Notes: generated by a model not told the origin, from the sequence alone. DNA of 64,000 nt from Leuconostoc pseudomesenteroides KCTC 3652 (GCF_014634745.1 NZ_BMBP01000009.1:29727-93726), one strand, 5' to 3'. Positions 34,088 to 44,383 are shown, counted from the first letter of the stretch. Numbers and translations are program-made.

Positions 34088-36259
34088 ATGCCATTGAAGA
34101 CATTAGATATTGATAAAGTTACTTACTTTGATTTAAACAATCAAATCAACATCCCAAAGAACAACCAAATTCAAATTGAAAAGGATCAGGAGGCGCTTGA
34201 TGCATTTTTAACTGAGAATGTGTGGCCAAATGTACTTAAATTTGACTCGTTGTCACAAAGATTTGAGTGGCTTTTTGACAATGATTTTTTGGAGCGTAGT
34301 TTTATTGAAAAATATCGAATGCCTTTTATTGAAGAACTATATGCCTACCTTGACAGTGTGCATTTTAACTTCAAGTCATTTATGGCTGCCTTTAAATTCT
34401 ATAATCAATATGCCTTGAAAACTAACGATGGGGAACACTATGTGGAAACCTATGTTGATCGTGTCGCTATGAATGCATTGTACTACGCGGATGGCAATGA
34501 AGCTTTAGCATTACGATTGGCTGATGAAATGATTCACCAACGATATCAACCGGCAACACCTTCCTTTTTAAATGCAGGACGTGCGCGTCGTGGTGAATTG
34601 GTGTCATGTTTTGTGATACAAACATCAGACGATATGAACTCAATTGGCCGAACAATAAACTCTGCACTACAATTATCAAAAATGGGTGGTGGCGTTGGCA
34701 TTAATGTTTCTAACGTTCGCGAAGCTGGTGCACCAGTAATGGGCATTGCAAATGCTGCGGGCGGCGTTGTACCAATCATGAAATTACTTGAAGATTCCTT
34801 TACTTTTTCATCACAGGTTGGTGCACGACAAGGCGCCGGGGTTGTTTATTTATCAGTCTTTCATCCCGATATTTTGGCATTTTTGTCAACTAAAAAAGAA
34901 AATGCGGATGAAAAAATTCGTGTTAAGACCTTGTCACTTGGCTTAACTGTCCCAGATAAGTTTTATGAACTAGTTAAAGAAAATCAACCGATGTATCTTT
35001 TTAGCCCAGAAGACATTGAAAAAGTCTATGGTGTGCCATTCAACTATGTTGATATTACAGGTGAATACGATAATATGGTCGCTAATGAAGCGATTCGTAA
35101 ATACCGCATTGACCCTCGTATGCTAGAAGAAGAAATCTCTAAGCTGCAGCAAGAATCAGGTTACCCTTATATTATTAATCTTGATACTGCAAATAAAACC
35201 AATCCAGTTAAAGGGAAGATAGTGTCTTCAAATTTGTGTTCAGAAATCTTGCAGGTCCAAACGCCATCAGATTTGAACAATGAGCAGCAATATACAAAGC
35301 TTGGATCAGACATCAGTTGTAACTTGGGTTCAATCAATATTGTTAACATGATGCAGACTGATAATTTTGAGGAATCTGTTGACACAATGGTGCGTGCACT
35401 GACTTTTGTCTCTGATTCATCAAACCTAGATGTTGTGCCTTCTGTTGCGTTAGGTAATCGTGAGAAGCATGCGATTGGATTGGGTGCCATGGGCTTGGCT
35501 GCCTACTTCGCACAAAATAAAATGTACTATGGTGACGAAGAGGCATTGGACTTTACATCTACATTCTTTATGACGCTTAATTATTACTCAATCAAGTCAT
35601 CTATGAAAATTGCCAAAGAACGTCATGAACAATTCTTTGAATTTGATCAATCAACGTATGCAAGTGGTGATTATTTCAACACATACCTAGAAAAAGATTG
35701 GACACCAAAAACAGCGAAGGTTCAAGAAGCATTTTCAGAGCATCACTTACCCACTAAGCATGATTGGGCTGAATTACGAGACAATGTGATGAAGTATGGC
35801 ATGTACCATGCTTATCGTCATGCGATCGCACCAACTGGTTCTATTTCCTATGTTAATGATACAACAGCTTCTTTGTTGCCAATTGTTAATCGTATTGAAG
35901 AGCGACAAGAGGGTATGATCGGGAAAGTGTATTATCCTGCACCAGGATTGAGCAATGAAACAATGCCTTATTATATCTCAGCCTATGATACTGATATGAG
36001 AAAAGTAATTGACGTTTACGCGGCTGCGCAAGAGCATATTGATCAAGGTATGGCGTTAACATTCTTTATGCGGTCAACATTGTCAGATGATTTGTATGAA
36101 TGGAAAAAGGGTCGTACAGATAAAATGACAACGCGTGATTTGACTATTTTACGTCATTATGCGTTTAATAAAGGCTTGAAGTCAATTTATTATGTTCGAA
36201 CATTTACTGATGATAATCAGGAATCTGGTGTGAGTGAGTGCGAAAGTTGCTCAATTTAA
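34088..36259 (+). CDS. nrdE: Class Ib ribonucleotide reductase alpha subunit
   Basis: Catalytic subunit that reduces ribonucleoside diphosphates to deoxy forms under aerobic conditions. It is 723 residues long. Conserved blocks include TPSFLNAGRARRGELVSCF, GGGVGINVSNVRE, NLCSEIL, CNLGSINIVN and RHAIAPTGSISYVN. The C-terminal CESC pair is the shuttle that accepts electrons from NrdH. It lacks an ATP cone, as expected for class Ib. AAAGAGG precedes the ATG. It is followed by nrdI after a 58-bp gap. Confidence 0.97.
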   Translation: MPLKTLDIDKVTYFDLNNQINIPKNNQIQIEKDQEALDAFLTENVWPNVLKFDSLSQRFEWLFDNDFLERSFIEKYRMPFIEELYAYLDSVHFNFKSFMAAFKFYNQYALKTNDGEHYVETYVDRVAMNALYYADGNEALALRLADEMIHQRYQPATPSFLNAGRARRGELVSCFVIQTSDDMNSIGRTINSALQLSKMGGGVGINVSNVREAGAPVMGIANAAGGVVPIMKLLEDSFTFSSQVGARQGAGVVYLSVFHPDILAFLSTKKENADEKIRVKTLSLGLTVPDKFYELVKENQPMYLFSPEDIEKVYGVPFNYVDITGEYDNMVANEAIRKYRIDPRMLEEEISKLQQESGYPYIINLDTANKTNPVKGKIVSSNLCSEILQVQTPSDLNNEQQYTKLGSDISCNLGSINIVNMMQTDNFEESVDTMVRALTFVSDSSNLDVVPSVALGNREKHAIGLGAMGLAAYFAQNKMYYGDEEALDFTSTFFMTLNYYSIKSSMKIAKERHEQFFEFDQSTYASGDYFNTYLEKDWTPKTAKVQEAFSEHHLPTKHDWAELRDNVMKYGMYHAYRHAIAPTGSISYVNDTTASLLPIVNRIEERQEGMIGKVYYPAPGLSNETMPYYISAYDTDMRKVIDVYAAAQEHIDQGMALTFFMRSTLSDDLYEWKKGRTDKMTTRDLTILRHYAFNKGLKSIYYVRTFTDDNQESGVSECESCSI

Positions 36260-36317
36260 CAATTAAAAGATGTTGCGCAGCAAACAATAACGATAAAAAA
36301 TTCTGGATGAGAGTTGA

Positions 36318-36761
36318 ATGACACACATTAATTTATTATATGCCTCAACAGAAGGTAATACGAAATCATTTGTTGAAAAGCTTAAAAAAGTTGCTATCGA
36401 ACAAGGAGATACTCTGAACGCTCGCTTAATTGGTGATGAAACAGAGTATGCTAATGAAACAGAACCCTTTTTTGCACTCGTACCAACGTATTTAACTGGT
36501 GGAACCGGTACAGGACCGGAAGTAACTGAGATTTTTACTAACGCGTTGGGCGAATATATTGATTTTGGCAATAATGCACGTCATTTAAAAGGCGTTGTGG
36601 GATCAGGTAATCGCAATTTCAATGTTCAGTTCAATTTAACAGCTATTCGTTATGCGAAAAAATTTAATGTGCCGATGATTGCTGCTTACGAGTTACGTGG
36701 TAGTGTGTTTGATGCTGAAATAATATATAATAAAATAAAACGTAATATTGGAGAACAATAA
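36318..36761 (+). CDS. nrdI: NrdI flavodoxin-like protein
   Basis: FMN protein that supplies the oxidant for assembling the dimanganese-tyrosyl radical cofactor of NrdF. The 147-residue sequence has the phosphate loop YASTEGNTKSF near residues 8-18 and the NrdI block GSGNRNFNVQF. Its stop overlaps the nrdF start by one base (TAATG), so translation is coupled. This order E-I-F is less common than H-I-E-F, but all members are present. Confidence 0.95.
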   Translation: MTHINLLYASTEGNTKSFVEKLKKVAIEQGDTLNARLIGDETEYANETEPFFALVPTYLTGGTGTGPEVTEIFTNALGEYIDFGNNARHLKGVVGSGNRNFNVQFNLTAIRYAKKFNVPMIAAYELRGSVFDAEIIYNKIKRNIGEQ

Positions 36762-37735
36762 TGGCACATATTAATAACGGATCATACACAGCAATTAACT
36801 GGAACAACATCGAAGACGAGTTGGATAAAGCAACGTGGGAAAAGTTAACCCAACAATTTTGGTTAGATACACGTATTCCGATTTCCAATGACTTGAAGCA
36901 TTGGCGTGGTAATATGTCTGATCAAGAGCGTGAAACGATGAATTTAGTGTTTGGTGGCTTAACAACGCTAGATACGCTTCAGTCACAAGATGGTATGGCA
37001 CAACTTAAGTTAGATGCTATCAACCAGAAGGAAGAGGCGGTGTTAAACAATATTCAATTTATGGAATCTGTTCATGCGAAGTCATACTCTTCCATTTTTG
37101 AAACGCTAAATGAAAAAGCTGAAATTGAGAAAATTTTTGATTGGGCTGATACCGACGAATTTTTGCAATTTAAAGCACACCGGATTAACGATATTTACCA
37201 AACAGGCACAGCCTTGCAGAAGAAAATTGCTTCTGTATTTCTAGAAACATTCTTATTCTATTCAGGATTTTATACACCATTATACTTCTTGGGACATAAT
37301 AAAATGTTGAATGTCGCTGAAATTATTAAATTAATCATTCGCGATGAGTCAGTGCATGGCACTTATATTGGGTATAAATTCCAGATTGGATTTAATCAAT
37401 TATCTGAAGAAGAACAAACAGAACTACAAACATGGATGTACAATTTACTTTATGAATTGTACGAAAATGAAGAAAAGTACACACACGAATTGTACGATGA
37501 AATTGGTTGGACAGAACAAGTTTTGACATTCTTGCGTTATAATGCAAACAAAGCGTTAATGAATTTGGGTCAAGAACCAATGTTTCCTGACGGCGCAGAT
37601 GATGTGAATCCCGTTGTTATGAACGGACTTTCAACCTCAACAGCTAACCATGATTTCTTTTCTGGTGTTGGAAATGGCTATCTACTTGGTGAAGTTGAAG
37701 CTTTGGATGATGATGATTATAAGAAGTGGCTATAA
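36761..37735 (+). CDS. nrdF: Class Ib ribonucleotide reductase beta subunit
   Basis: Radical-generating subunit with a dinuclear Mn or Fe site, 324 residues. The metal-ligand helices are visible as the ESVHAKSYSSIF segment and the RDESVHGTYIGYKFQ segment. The YSGFYTPLYF region lies between them. The C terminus ends in DDDYKKWL, an acidic aromatic tail used to dock on NrdE. It ends the operon and a terminator follows. Confidence 0.97.
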   Translation: MAHINNGSYTAINWNNIEDELDKATWEKLTQQFWLDTRIPISNDLKHWRGNMSDQERETMNLVFGGLTTLDTLQSQDGMAQLKLDAINQKEEAVLNNIQFMESVHAKSYSSIFETLNEKAEIEKIFDWADTDEFLQFKAHRINDIYQTGTALQKKIASVFLETFLFYSGFYTPLYFLGHNKMLNVAEIIKLIIRDESVHGTYIGYKFQIGFNQLSEEEQTELQTWMYNLLYELYENEEKYTHELYDEIGWTEQVLTFLRYNANKALMNLGQEPMFPDGADDVNPVVMNGLSTSTANHDFFSGVGNGYLLGEVEALDDDDYKKWL

Positions 37736-37740
37736 GACCC

Positions 37741-37769
37741 AAAAAAAAATCGCGCAAGCGATTTTTTTA
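37741..37769. terminator. Bidirectional terminator after nrdF
   Basis: AAAAAAATCGC pairs with GCGATTTTTTT around GCAA. The right flank overlaps the last codons of the convergent PAP2 gene. Confidence 0.9.
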
Positions 37770-38432
37770 TATTTCTTCATGTTCGAATATTGATATCTTG
37801 GTGAGTCGCTTGGCTAGTGGAGAATACAAAGAAGCGGCTAGAATCACCCACGCGTAGGCAAATAGTACACTGGCAACTGTGTCACTTAAATAGTTCGCGC
37901 TAAAGTATAAACGTGACAATAATGACATGAGTCCTACGAGAGTGATAGCCCATCCACTAATCAATTGGCTCCTTGGAGAAGTTATATTGGGTATAACAAG
38001 TAGCAATAAAATGAAGATAGCTGTAAAAATTCCAAATATGTGTAGGCTTGGAAAGGAATAACCCGTATCACTCAGTAGATGTCCGATTGGTCGATTCCGT
38101 TCTACTAATTGGCATACGATGAAAGCTAAAAGTTCACCAAGAACAATGGTCAGCACAGACCATATAGCTGGAATTCGAAGGCCAGCCACAAGTAGTACAC
38201 CAGCTAAAATAAAAATATAAATTAAATCAACAACCGGAGACCCGAGAAATGAAAAAATCGACATAACGATGTCATTTAATCCTGTTTGCGTTGCTGACAT
38301 AAAGTATCGAATACCATCATCTATACCAATCGGTATGATAAAATTAATTTTAACAAAAATCGTTAATAAAATTGCTAATACAACGAATAGAATCGCGCGC
38401 CGTATTTGTTTGTTTTTAACGGAAATAATCAT
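37767..38432 (-). CDS. PAP2-family membrane protein, active site degenerate
   Basis: A 221-residue protein with about six membrane helices and the PAP2 phosphatase layout. Motif 2 (PSLH, 128-131) is intact and motif 1 keeps Arg114-Pro115. The motif 1 lysine position is Cys107, and the nucleophilic histidine of motif 3 (SRxxxxxHxxxD) is Asn180. Catalysis by the normal mechanism is therefore unlikely, and a non-enzymatic lipid-binding role is possible. The start at 38432 follows GGAG at good spacing; a TTG five codons earlier overlaps that site. Confidence 0.82.
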   Translation of the reverse strand: MIISVKNKQIRRAILFVVLAILLTIFVKINFIIPIGIDDGIRYFMSATQTGLNDIVMSIFSFLGSPVVDLIYIFILAGVLLVAGLRIPAIWSVLTIVLGELLAFIVCQLVERNRPIGHLLSDTGYSFPSLHIFGIFTAIFILLLLVIPNITSPRSQLISGWAITLVGLMSLLSRLYFSANYLSDTVASVLFAYAWVILAASLYSPLAKRLTKISIFEHEEI

Positions 38433-38487
38433 GCAACTAATCTCCAAAATATCTTTTTCTATATTCTTCTAGTATAAAGGAAATCAC

Positions 38488-40026
38488 ATGCGAATTACAA
38501 TACTATCAACAAGTGATACCCACGGATTTGTCACACCCACTGATTTCAAGCAGCGTGATGATATGCATCAGCCATTTGGTTTTTCGCGTGCAGCACAAGT
38601 CGTTTCTAATGCACGCCTCCAAGAAGCTGACGATGAAATTGTGATTGCGATTGAAAATGGTGATTTTATTCAAGGGTCTCCTTTGACGAACTTCATTGCT
38701 CAAAAGGCACAGCAATTTATACCTGTGTATCAAGAAATTTATGATTCGGTAGGATTCGATGCCAGAGTATTAGGAAATCATGAGTTTAATTTTGGTGTTG
38801 ACTATTTAAAGGCGACTGAAAGCGACAAAGACGTCATAAATGCTAACCTATTAAAAGCAAATGGCGTTCCTTTCATGGGGAAACCTTATAAAATTGTGCA
38901 TCGGAAGGGAGTTAAAATTGCTATTTTGGGTTTGACAACGGCATATATTCCACATTGGGAACAACAATCAAACATTGCCGGTATTTTATTTAATGATCCT
39001 GTTGCCGTTGCAAAAAAATGGGTACCAAAACTCCGAGAACTGGCTGATGTTGTAATTGTTTCCTATCATGGCGGTTTAGAACGTGATCCATTGTCCGGTG
39101 AACTAACAGAAACAGATCGGGGTGAAAATCAGGGCTATGCCTTGATGCGTGATGTGCCTGGCATTGACGCCTTAATTACTGGTCATCAGCATCGTCGTCT
39201 TGCTGGAAAAGTAAATGGCGTACCTTTTACGCAGCCTGGGTATCGCGGTTCAGATGTGGGGTGTATCCATCTTGATTTACAGAATCAAATAAGTGATGCA
39301 TCATTAATTCAGACAGCAACAAGTGTACCCCAACAAAAAGTGATGTCGGCAGTTGATACTGCACAACAGGCGACGGAACAATATTTAGATAAGCCATTGG
39401 GGCATCTTACCCAATCAGCGAAATTTGCTGATCCTTTTGCGGCAAGACGAGATAATCATCCATATATTCAATTAATTAATCGCATTGCGTCTGAACGTTT
39501 AGGGGTAGATATTGTAGCCAATGCTATCTTCAATGATGCCATACATGGGTTTGACACTCAGGTAACGCGACGTGAAGTGGCTATTAATTATCCATACGCT
39601 GAAACGTTGGCTATACTCAAAATAACGGGATCCGATTTTAAATTAGCCTTAGAAAAATATGCCAGTTATTTTAGCGTGTTGAATGACAAAGTAATCATTA
39701 GTCCAAACTATCAATATCCCAAGCCGCAACATTATAATTATGATATATGGTATGGCATAGTTTATGCGTTTGATATTAGCCAACCAATTGGTTCGAGATT
39801 AGTTGATTTGCAATACCATGGTCATCGTGTTGCTGATGAGGATGAATTAAAAGTTGGGATGACAACTTATCGAGCGATTGGTGGCGGCGATTTTAGTATG
39901 TTTTCACCAGATAAAATTATTTTTGAAGACACCGAAGAAGTGGCTGATATCATTGCGGATTATTTTATGCAACATGGTACTGTGACTTTGACGGATGCGC
40001 ATAATTTCAAACTCTTTAAATCCTAA
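38488..40026 (+). CDS. 5'-nucleotidase/2',3'-cyclic phosphodiesterase-like metallophosphatase, cytosolic
   Basis: A 512-residue protein with an N-terminal calcineurin-type metallophosphatase domain and a C-terminal 5'-nucleotidase domain. Metal-binding motifs are STSDTHG near residues 7-13, ENGDFIQGS, GNHEFNFG, the SYHGG segment and GHQHRR. The C-terminal half has the YPYAETLAILKITG and AIGGGDFSMF blocks of the UshA family. No signal peptide or anchor is present, unlike UshA or YfkN, so it should act inside the cell. It diverges from the PAP2 gene. Confidence 0.88.
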   Translation: MRITILSTSDTHGFVTPTDFKQRDDMHQPFGFSRAAQVVSNARLQEADDEIVIAIENGDFIQGSPLTNFIAQKAQQFIPVYQEIYDSVGFDARVLGNHEFNFGVDYLKATESDKDVINANLLKANGVPFMGKPYKIVHRKGVKIAILGLTTAYIPHWEQQSNIAGILFNDPVAVAKKWVPKLRELADVVIVSYHGGLERDPLSGELTETDRGENQGYALMRDVPGIDALITGHQHRRLAGKVNGVPFTQPGYRGSDVGCIHLDLQNQISDASLIQTATSVPQQKVMSAVDTAQQATEQYLDKPLGHLTQSAKFADPFAARRDNHPYIQLINRIASERLGVDIVANAIFNDAIHGFDTQVTRREVAINYPYAETLAILKITGSDFKLALEKYASYFSVLNDKVIISPNYQYPKPQHYNYDIWYGIVYAFDISQPIGSRLVDLQYHGHRVADEDELKVGMTTYRAIGGGDFSMFSPDKIIFEDTEEVADIIADYFMQHGTVTLTDAHNFKLFKS

Positions 40027-40045
40027 CCTACAATTCATTAGCATG

Positions 40046-40086
40046 AAATCCCCAGCAATGACTGAAGTTATTGCTGGGGATTTTTA
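40046..40086. terminator. Bidirectional terminator after the nucleotidase gene
   Basis: AAATCCCCAGCAAT pairs perfectly with ATTGCTGGGGATTT around a 10-nt loop, followed by T, between convergent genes. Confidence 0.92.
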
Positions 40087-40104
40087 CAAAAAAATATTTT
40101 TCAA

Positions 40105-41100
40105 TTATGCACCAGTATAATCTGGTGATAATTTATTGACTGGTGGGGTGAACTTACGCATAGCTTCCGCAAGATGAACAAAGTTTGTGACCAGATGATG
40201 ATTAGGCGCTTGTGTACCATTTTTGTCAGCCAAATCTGCAATCCAGCCGTTGATATAGTCGACTTCTGTCGGGCGACCCTTAACAAAGTCTTGATACATA
40301 GATGGAAAATGTAAGGGGTTAGCGACATTTGAAACGTAATCAACTTGTTTGACCATGTCGTCACGCGATTCGATGAGTTGGATGCCAGCCGCTTCGGCAG
40401 CATCGTAAGCCTCGTTAACCAATGGTCGAGCAATACCTTCTAAGAAACCGTCATAGGCCATTAACTGACCCATGCGTGATTGGAACATTGTAGCAATTGA
40501 GTTCTCCACTGCGTTAAAGAAGACTTTTGTCAAAAGAGTTCCCATGAAATTTTCAGTGTAAGACGGGTTCAAATGTGCTGCTTGAAAATCTTTTTGCACT
40601 TGATCCATTACTTCAGATGGCTTTTCTGTCAAATTGGCATAGACTGATGAGCCGGCACTTTCAGCACCCATGAAATCGACGTCGCCGTAATCATTCAAGA
40701 CAGTGGCAATCATAGCCGTACCACCAATAATGTGTTCATCATCAAAATAATGTTGTAGTTTTTCGATATGGCCCATACCATTCATTGCACCAAGTGCTGT
40801 TTGACCTGGCTTAAACTTTGGCGCAAGACGGTCAAGTGTATCTTGCAATTGCATTTGCTTCATAAAGAAAATCCAAACATCTGGGGAACCCTGATATTCT
40901 TCAGGTGAAAAAATGTTAATTTTAATTTCGTGACGATCTTTGTGATCACGTGATTTCCAAACTTTGTTACCCTGTTGGCGAATTTTATCTAGGCTTGCTT
41001 GTGTTGGCTCAACATAGTCAACTGAAACACCGGCATTTTCTTGTAGTAAAATACCATATCGTAGCCCCATTGCACCCGCACCTACAACTGTATATTTCAT
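40105..41100 (-). CDS. panE: Ketopantoate reductase family protein
   Basis: A 331-residue NAD(P)H-dependent enzyme of the PanE/ApbA family. The Rossmann motif VVGAGAMGLRYG is at residues 3-14, and the C-terminal helical domain follows with LLTKVFFNAVENSIATMF. In lactic acid bacteria, members reduce 2-oxo acids such as oxo-isovalerate to D-hydroxy acids as well as ketopantoate to pantoate. No panB or panC is adjacent, so a D-2-hydroxyacid dehydrogenase role is a real alternative. GGAGG lies upstream. It has its own good promoter. Confidence 0.85.
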   Translation of the reverse strand: MKYTVVGAGAMGLRYGILLQENAGVSVDYVEPTQASLDKIRQQGNKVWKSRDHKDRHEIKINIFSPEEYQGSPDVWIFFMKQMQLQDTLDRLAPKFKPGQTALGAMNGMGHIEKLQHYFDDEHIIGGTAMIATVLNDYGDVDFMGAESAGSSVYANLTEKPSEVMDQVQKDFQAAHLNPSYTENFMGTLLTKVFFNAVENSIATMFQSRMGQLMAYDGFLEGIARPLVNEAYDAAEAAGIQLIESRDDMVKQVDYVSNVANPLHFPSMYQDFVKGRPTEVDYINGWIADLADKNGTQAPNHHLVTNFVHLAEAMRKFTPPVNKLSPDYTGA

Positions 41101-41133
41101 AATATTTAACGTCCTCCAATAAATGATAGTTTA

Positions 41134-41162
41134 ATACTAATCTTTTTCTAATATACTGTCAA
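41134..41162 (-). promoter_or_regulatory. Promoter of the ketopantoate reductase-family gene
   Basis: On the minus strand a perfect TTGACA (41157-41162) and TAGTAT (41134-41139) are separated by 17 bp. Confidence 0.75.
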
Positions 41163-41241
41163 TATCAATACAGAAATGTTTAGAACAAATATTATAAACG
41201 GCTAAATATATCGAATATTTCTTTGATTTATAAGAAAGGGC

Positions 41242-41300
41242 TTGCAAGGAATTTGGAAAGGATATATAATTATTCATGTAAGTTGGTTGTATAAACCAAC
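41242..41300 (+). promoter_or_regulatory. xylA promoter and probable XylR operator
   Basis: TTGCAA (41242-41247) and TATAAT (41265-41270) have a 17-bp spacer. GTTGGTT (41282-41288) and AACCAAC (41294-41300) form a perfect inverted repeat around GTATA, starting a few bases after the predicted transcription start. The position suits a roadblock repressor such as XylR, which is not encoded in the window. Confidence 0.8.
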
Positions 41301-41355
41301 CAACTAAAAAACAATTAAAAGACAGATGTTTAATCATCTAGGAGGAACAAACAAC

Positions 41356-42702
41356 ATGGCTGAATTATTCTCTTTTCCTAAAGTAGAATTCGTAGGTAAC
41401 AAATCTTTGCAAGCTGGAGATGGCTTCCATTACTACAACGCAGACGAAGTTGTAGCAGGTAAGAAGATGAGCGAATGGCTCAAGTTCTCAGTTGCTTACT
41501 GGCATACAATGGACCAACGTTTGGTTGACCCATTCGGTGAAGGTACAGCAACACGCCCTTGGGATAAAGAAGGCGAAGAAGGCTCAATGGCTTTGGCTTT
41601 GGCTAAAGTTGATTACATGTTTGAATTTTTGGAAAAGACAGGCGTTGAATACTTTGCATTCCACGATCGTGATTTGGCACCTGAAGGCAACACTTTGGCA
41701 GAAACAAATGCAAATCTTGACAAAGTAATCGACAAGATTGAGCAAAAAATGCAAGAAACTGGCAAGAAATTACTTTGGAACACAGCGTCATTGTTCACTA
41801 ACAAGCGTTTCTTGGCTGGTGGCGCAACATCACCATTTGCTGAAGTATTTGCATACGCTGCTGGACAAATCAAGCATTCATTAGATATTGCTAAGCGTTT
41901 GGGTTCAGAAAGTTATGTATTCTGGGGCGGCCGTGAAGGTTACGATTTCTTGTTAAACACTGATACAAAGCGTGAATTAGATCATATCGCAGCGTTCTTC
42001 AAGTTAGCTAAAGACTATGCTAATGAAATTGGCTACACAGGGCAATTCTTGATCGAACCAAAGCCAAAAGAACCAACACAACATCAATATGACTTTGATG
42101 CCCAAACAACAATTGCTTTCTTAAAGACTTATGGTTTGGAAGACACATTCAAGTTGAACTTAGAAGGTAACCACACTTATTTGGCTGGTCACACATACGA
42201 ACATGAAGTACGTTTTGCACGTGAAGCTGGTTTGTTGGGATCACTTGATGCTAATATGGGCGATAAGTTGATTGGTTGGGATATTGATGAATTCCCTAAC
42301 GACATCTATGAAGCAACATTGGTTATGTACGAATTCTTGAAGAACGGTGGCTTGCCAACTGGCGGTTTGAACTTTGATTCAAAGCCACGTCGCCAAAGCT
42401 TTGAAATGGATGATTTGTTCTATGCTCACATTGCTGGTATGGACATCTACGCTGCTGGCTTGAAAGTAGCAGCTAAGTTGATTGAAGATCAAGTGATTGA
42501 AAATGTTTTGAAAGAGCGTTATGCTTCATTTGACGAAGGTATTGGTGCAGACTTTGAAGCCGGCAAGTTGACATTGAAGGATTTGGCTGAATATGCTGAA
42601 AACAAGACAGATGCTGATATCAATGTTACTTTGAAATCTGGTCGTCAAGAACAAATTAAGCAAACTTTGAATAATTACATTTTCTCAGTATTGGGTGCAT
42701 AA
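41356..42702 (+). CDS. xylA: Xylose isomerase
   Basis: Converts D-xylose to D-xylulose, the entry to the pentose phosphoketolase route of heterofermenters. It is 448 residues, class II length. The catalytic histidine-aspartate segment is [12 protein letters not shown]. Metal ligands include the glutamate in [16 protein letters not shown], the histidine in [17 protein letters not shown] and the DSKPRR-preceding aspartate region [11 protein letters not shown]. The ATG at 41356 follows AGGAGG, so an in-frame ATG 30 bases earlier is rejected. The codon use is strongly biased, suggesting high expression when induced. Confidence 0.97.
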   Translation: MAELFSFPKVEFVGNKSLQAGDGFHYYNADEVVAGKKMSEWLKFSVAYWHTMDQRLVDPFGEGTATRPWDKEGEEGSMALALAKVDYMFEFLEKTGVEYFAFHDRDLAPEGNTLAETNANLDKVIDKIEQKMQETGKKLLWNTASLFTNKRFLAGGATSPFAEVFAYAAGQIKHSLDIAKRLGSESYVFWGGREGYDFLLNTDTKRELDHIAAFFKLAKDYANEIGYTGQFLIEPKPKEPTQHQYDFDAQTTIAFLKTYGLEDTFKLNLEGNHTYLAGHTYEHEVRFAREAGLLGSLDANMGDKLIGWDIDEFPNDIYEATLVMYEFLKNGGLPTGGLNFDSKPRRQSFEMDDLFYAHIAGMDIYAAGLKVAAKLIEDQVIENVLKERYASFDEGIGADFEAGKLTLKDLAEYAENKTDADINVTLKSGRQEQIKQTLNNYIFSVLGA

Positions 42703-42740
42703 TTTAAGTTTTCCGTGTTCCACCAAAAGATTTGCACGGA

Positions 42741-42774
42741 CAAGGGTCGGGACGTTGTGTTCCGATCCTTTTTA
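42741..42774 (+). terminator. Internal terminator/attenuator between xylA and xylB
   Basis: AAGGGTCGGGAC pairs with GTTCCGATCCTT (two G-U pairs) around GTTGT, followed by TTTTT. A further small stem CCGTG/CACGG precedes it. It should reduce xylB transcripts relative to xylA. Confidence 0.78.
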
Positions 42775-42804
42775 TCACAACAAAAGAAGAATGAGGTACT
42801 AACT

Positions 42805-44316
42805 ATGACATCAGTTGTTTTAGGTGTTGATCTTGGCACGTCGGCGGTTAAAGTATCAGCCGTTGATCGTACGGGTAACATCGTTGCGCAACAAAGTTTT
42901 GATTATCCACTTTCATATCCAAAACCTGGGTATGCCGAACAAAATCCGGAAGATTGGGTCAATGGGACAACGGTTGCCATTGTTAATTTAATTTTAAAAG
43001 ATGGCATTAAGCCCTCTGAAATCGATGGTATTTCTTTTTCTGGACAAATGCATGGCTTAGTTTTGTTAGATGCTAATAATCAAGTATTACGTCCAGCGAT
43101 TCTTTGGAATGATACGCGTACGACAGCACAGGTGACTGAAATCAATGAAACACTTGGTCAAGAATTTATTGATATTACACGCAATCGTGCCTTAGAAGGG
43201 TTTACCTTACCAAAAATCCTCTGGGTAAAAGAAAATGAACCAGAAATCTTTAAGCAAGCCACGACTTTTGTTTTGCCCAAGGACTATGTGCGTTATCGCA
43301 TGACCGGTAAACTACAAATGGAGTATTCAGACGCGGCTGGCACAGTAGCTTTTGACGTTGCGAAGAAGACGTGGTCAAAAACAATTCAAGAAGTTTTTGA
43401 GTTACCGGCTTCATTCTTCCCAGAAGTGATTGAATCGATTGGTTATGCGGGGAACATTACTGAATCATACGCGACTTTCTCGGGTCTAGATACGCACACC
43501 AAAGTCTTTGGTGGCGCAGCTGATAACGCTGCGGGTGCTGTGGGGGCTGGCATTTTAGAGCCAAATATGGTGATGTCGTCAATTGGGACATCAGGTGTTG
43601 TGTTGAAGTATGAAGACAATGCAAATGTTGATTATAAGGGCGATTTGCACTTCTTTAATCATGCTATTCCAAATAAATTTTATTCCATGGGTGTTACTTT
43701 GGCGGCGGGCTATTCATTATCTTGGTTTAAAAATACGTTTGCAAAAGATGAAGATTTTAGTGATTTTGTTGCTTCTGCTGAACAATCGACTGTTGGCGCT
43801 AACGGTTTAATTTTCACACCTTATCTTGTGGGTGAACGGACACCGCATCCAGATGGAGATGTTCGTGGCGCATTCTTAGGTGTTGATGGCACTCATCAGA
43901 AATATGATTTTGTGCGTTCAGTTTTGGAAGGTATTATTTTCTCATTCCGCGATATCTTTGATATTTATGATCGCGAGGGCGCTGATTTTGACACGGTGGT
44001 TGCTATTGGCGGTGGCGCTAAATCACCATTATGGTTACAAATTCAAGCCGATATTTTTAGTAAAAAGGTTACAACATTGCGTAATGAGCAAGGACCTGGA
44101 TTGGGTGCGGCAATGCTTGCAGCGACTGGTCTTGGATGGTTTGATACAGTTCAAGATGCTGCTAAAAGTTTTATTTCATTTGGTGCTACGTATGAACCAA
44201 TCGCTGACAATGTTGTGAAGTATCAAAAGGTGCACGCTGCTTACAAAAAAGCTTATGCTGCAACGGCAGAAATTTCGCATGATTTGATGAATTATCGTCG
44301 TGAAAATGCCGAATAA
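42805..44316 (+). CDS. xylB: Xylulokinase
   Basis: FGGY-family kinase that phosphorylates D-xylulose to xylulose 5-phosphate, the substrate of phosphoketolase. It is 503 residues long. The N-terminal phosphate loop is VDLGTSAVK, the substrate segment FSGQMHGL, and the ATP-site block [19 protein letters not shown]. The ATG at 42805 is 9 nt after GAGG; the open frame extends 90 bases upstream but through the intergenic hairpin, so I reject that start. It forms an operon with xylA, with an attenuating hairpin between them. Confidence 0.96.
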   Translation: MTSVVLGVDLGTSAVKVSAVDRTGNIVAQQSFDYPLSYPKPGYAEQNPEDWVNGTTVAIVNLILKDGIKPSEIDGISFSGQMHGLVLLDANNQVLRPAILWNDTRTTAQVTEINETLGQEFIDITRNRALEGFTLPKILWVKENEPEIFKQATTFVLPKDYVRYRMTGKLQMEYSDAAGTVAFDVAKKTWSKTIQEVFELPASFFPEVIESIGYAGNITESYATFSGLDTHTKVFGGAADNAAGAVGAGILEPNMVMSSIGTSGVVLKYEDNANVDYKGDLHFFNHAIPNKFYSMGVTLAAGYSLSWFKNTFAKDEDFSDFVASAEQSTVGANGLIFTPYLVGERTPHPDGDVRGAFLGVDGTHQKYDFVRSVLEGIIFSFRDIFDIYDREGADFDTVVAIGGGAKSPLWLQIQADIFSKKVTTLRNEQGPGLGAAMLAATGLGWFDTVQDAAKSFISFGATYEPIADNVVKYQKVHAAYKKAYAATAEISHDLMNYRRENAE

Positions 44317-44323
44317 GAAAGGA

Positions 44324-44352
44324 AAGAATCGTTGCTGAAACGGTTCTTTTTA
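44324..44352 (+). terminator. Terminator after xylB
   Basis: AAGAATCGTT pairs with AACGGTTCTT around a 5-nt loop (one G-U), followed by T. Confidence 0.85.
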
Positions 44353-44383
44353 TTTTGGAAATAAGGTCATGCTGGACGACAAA

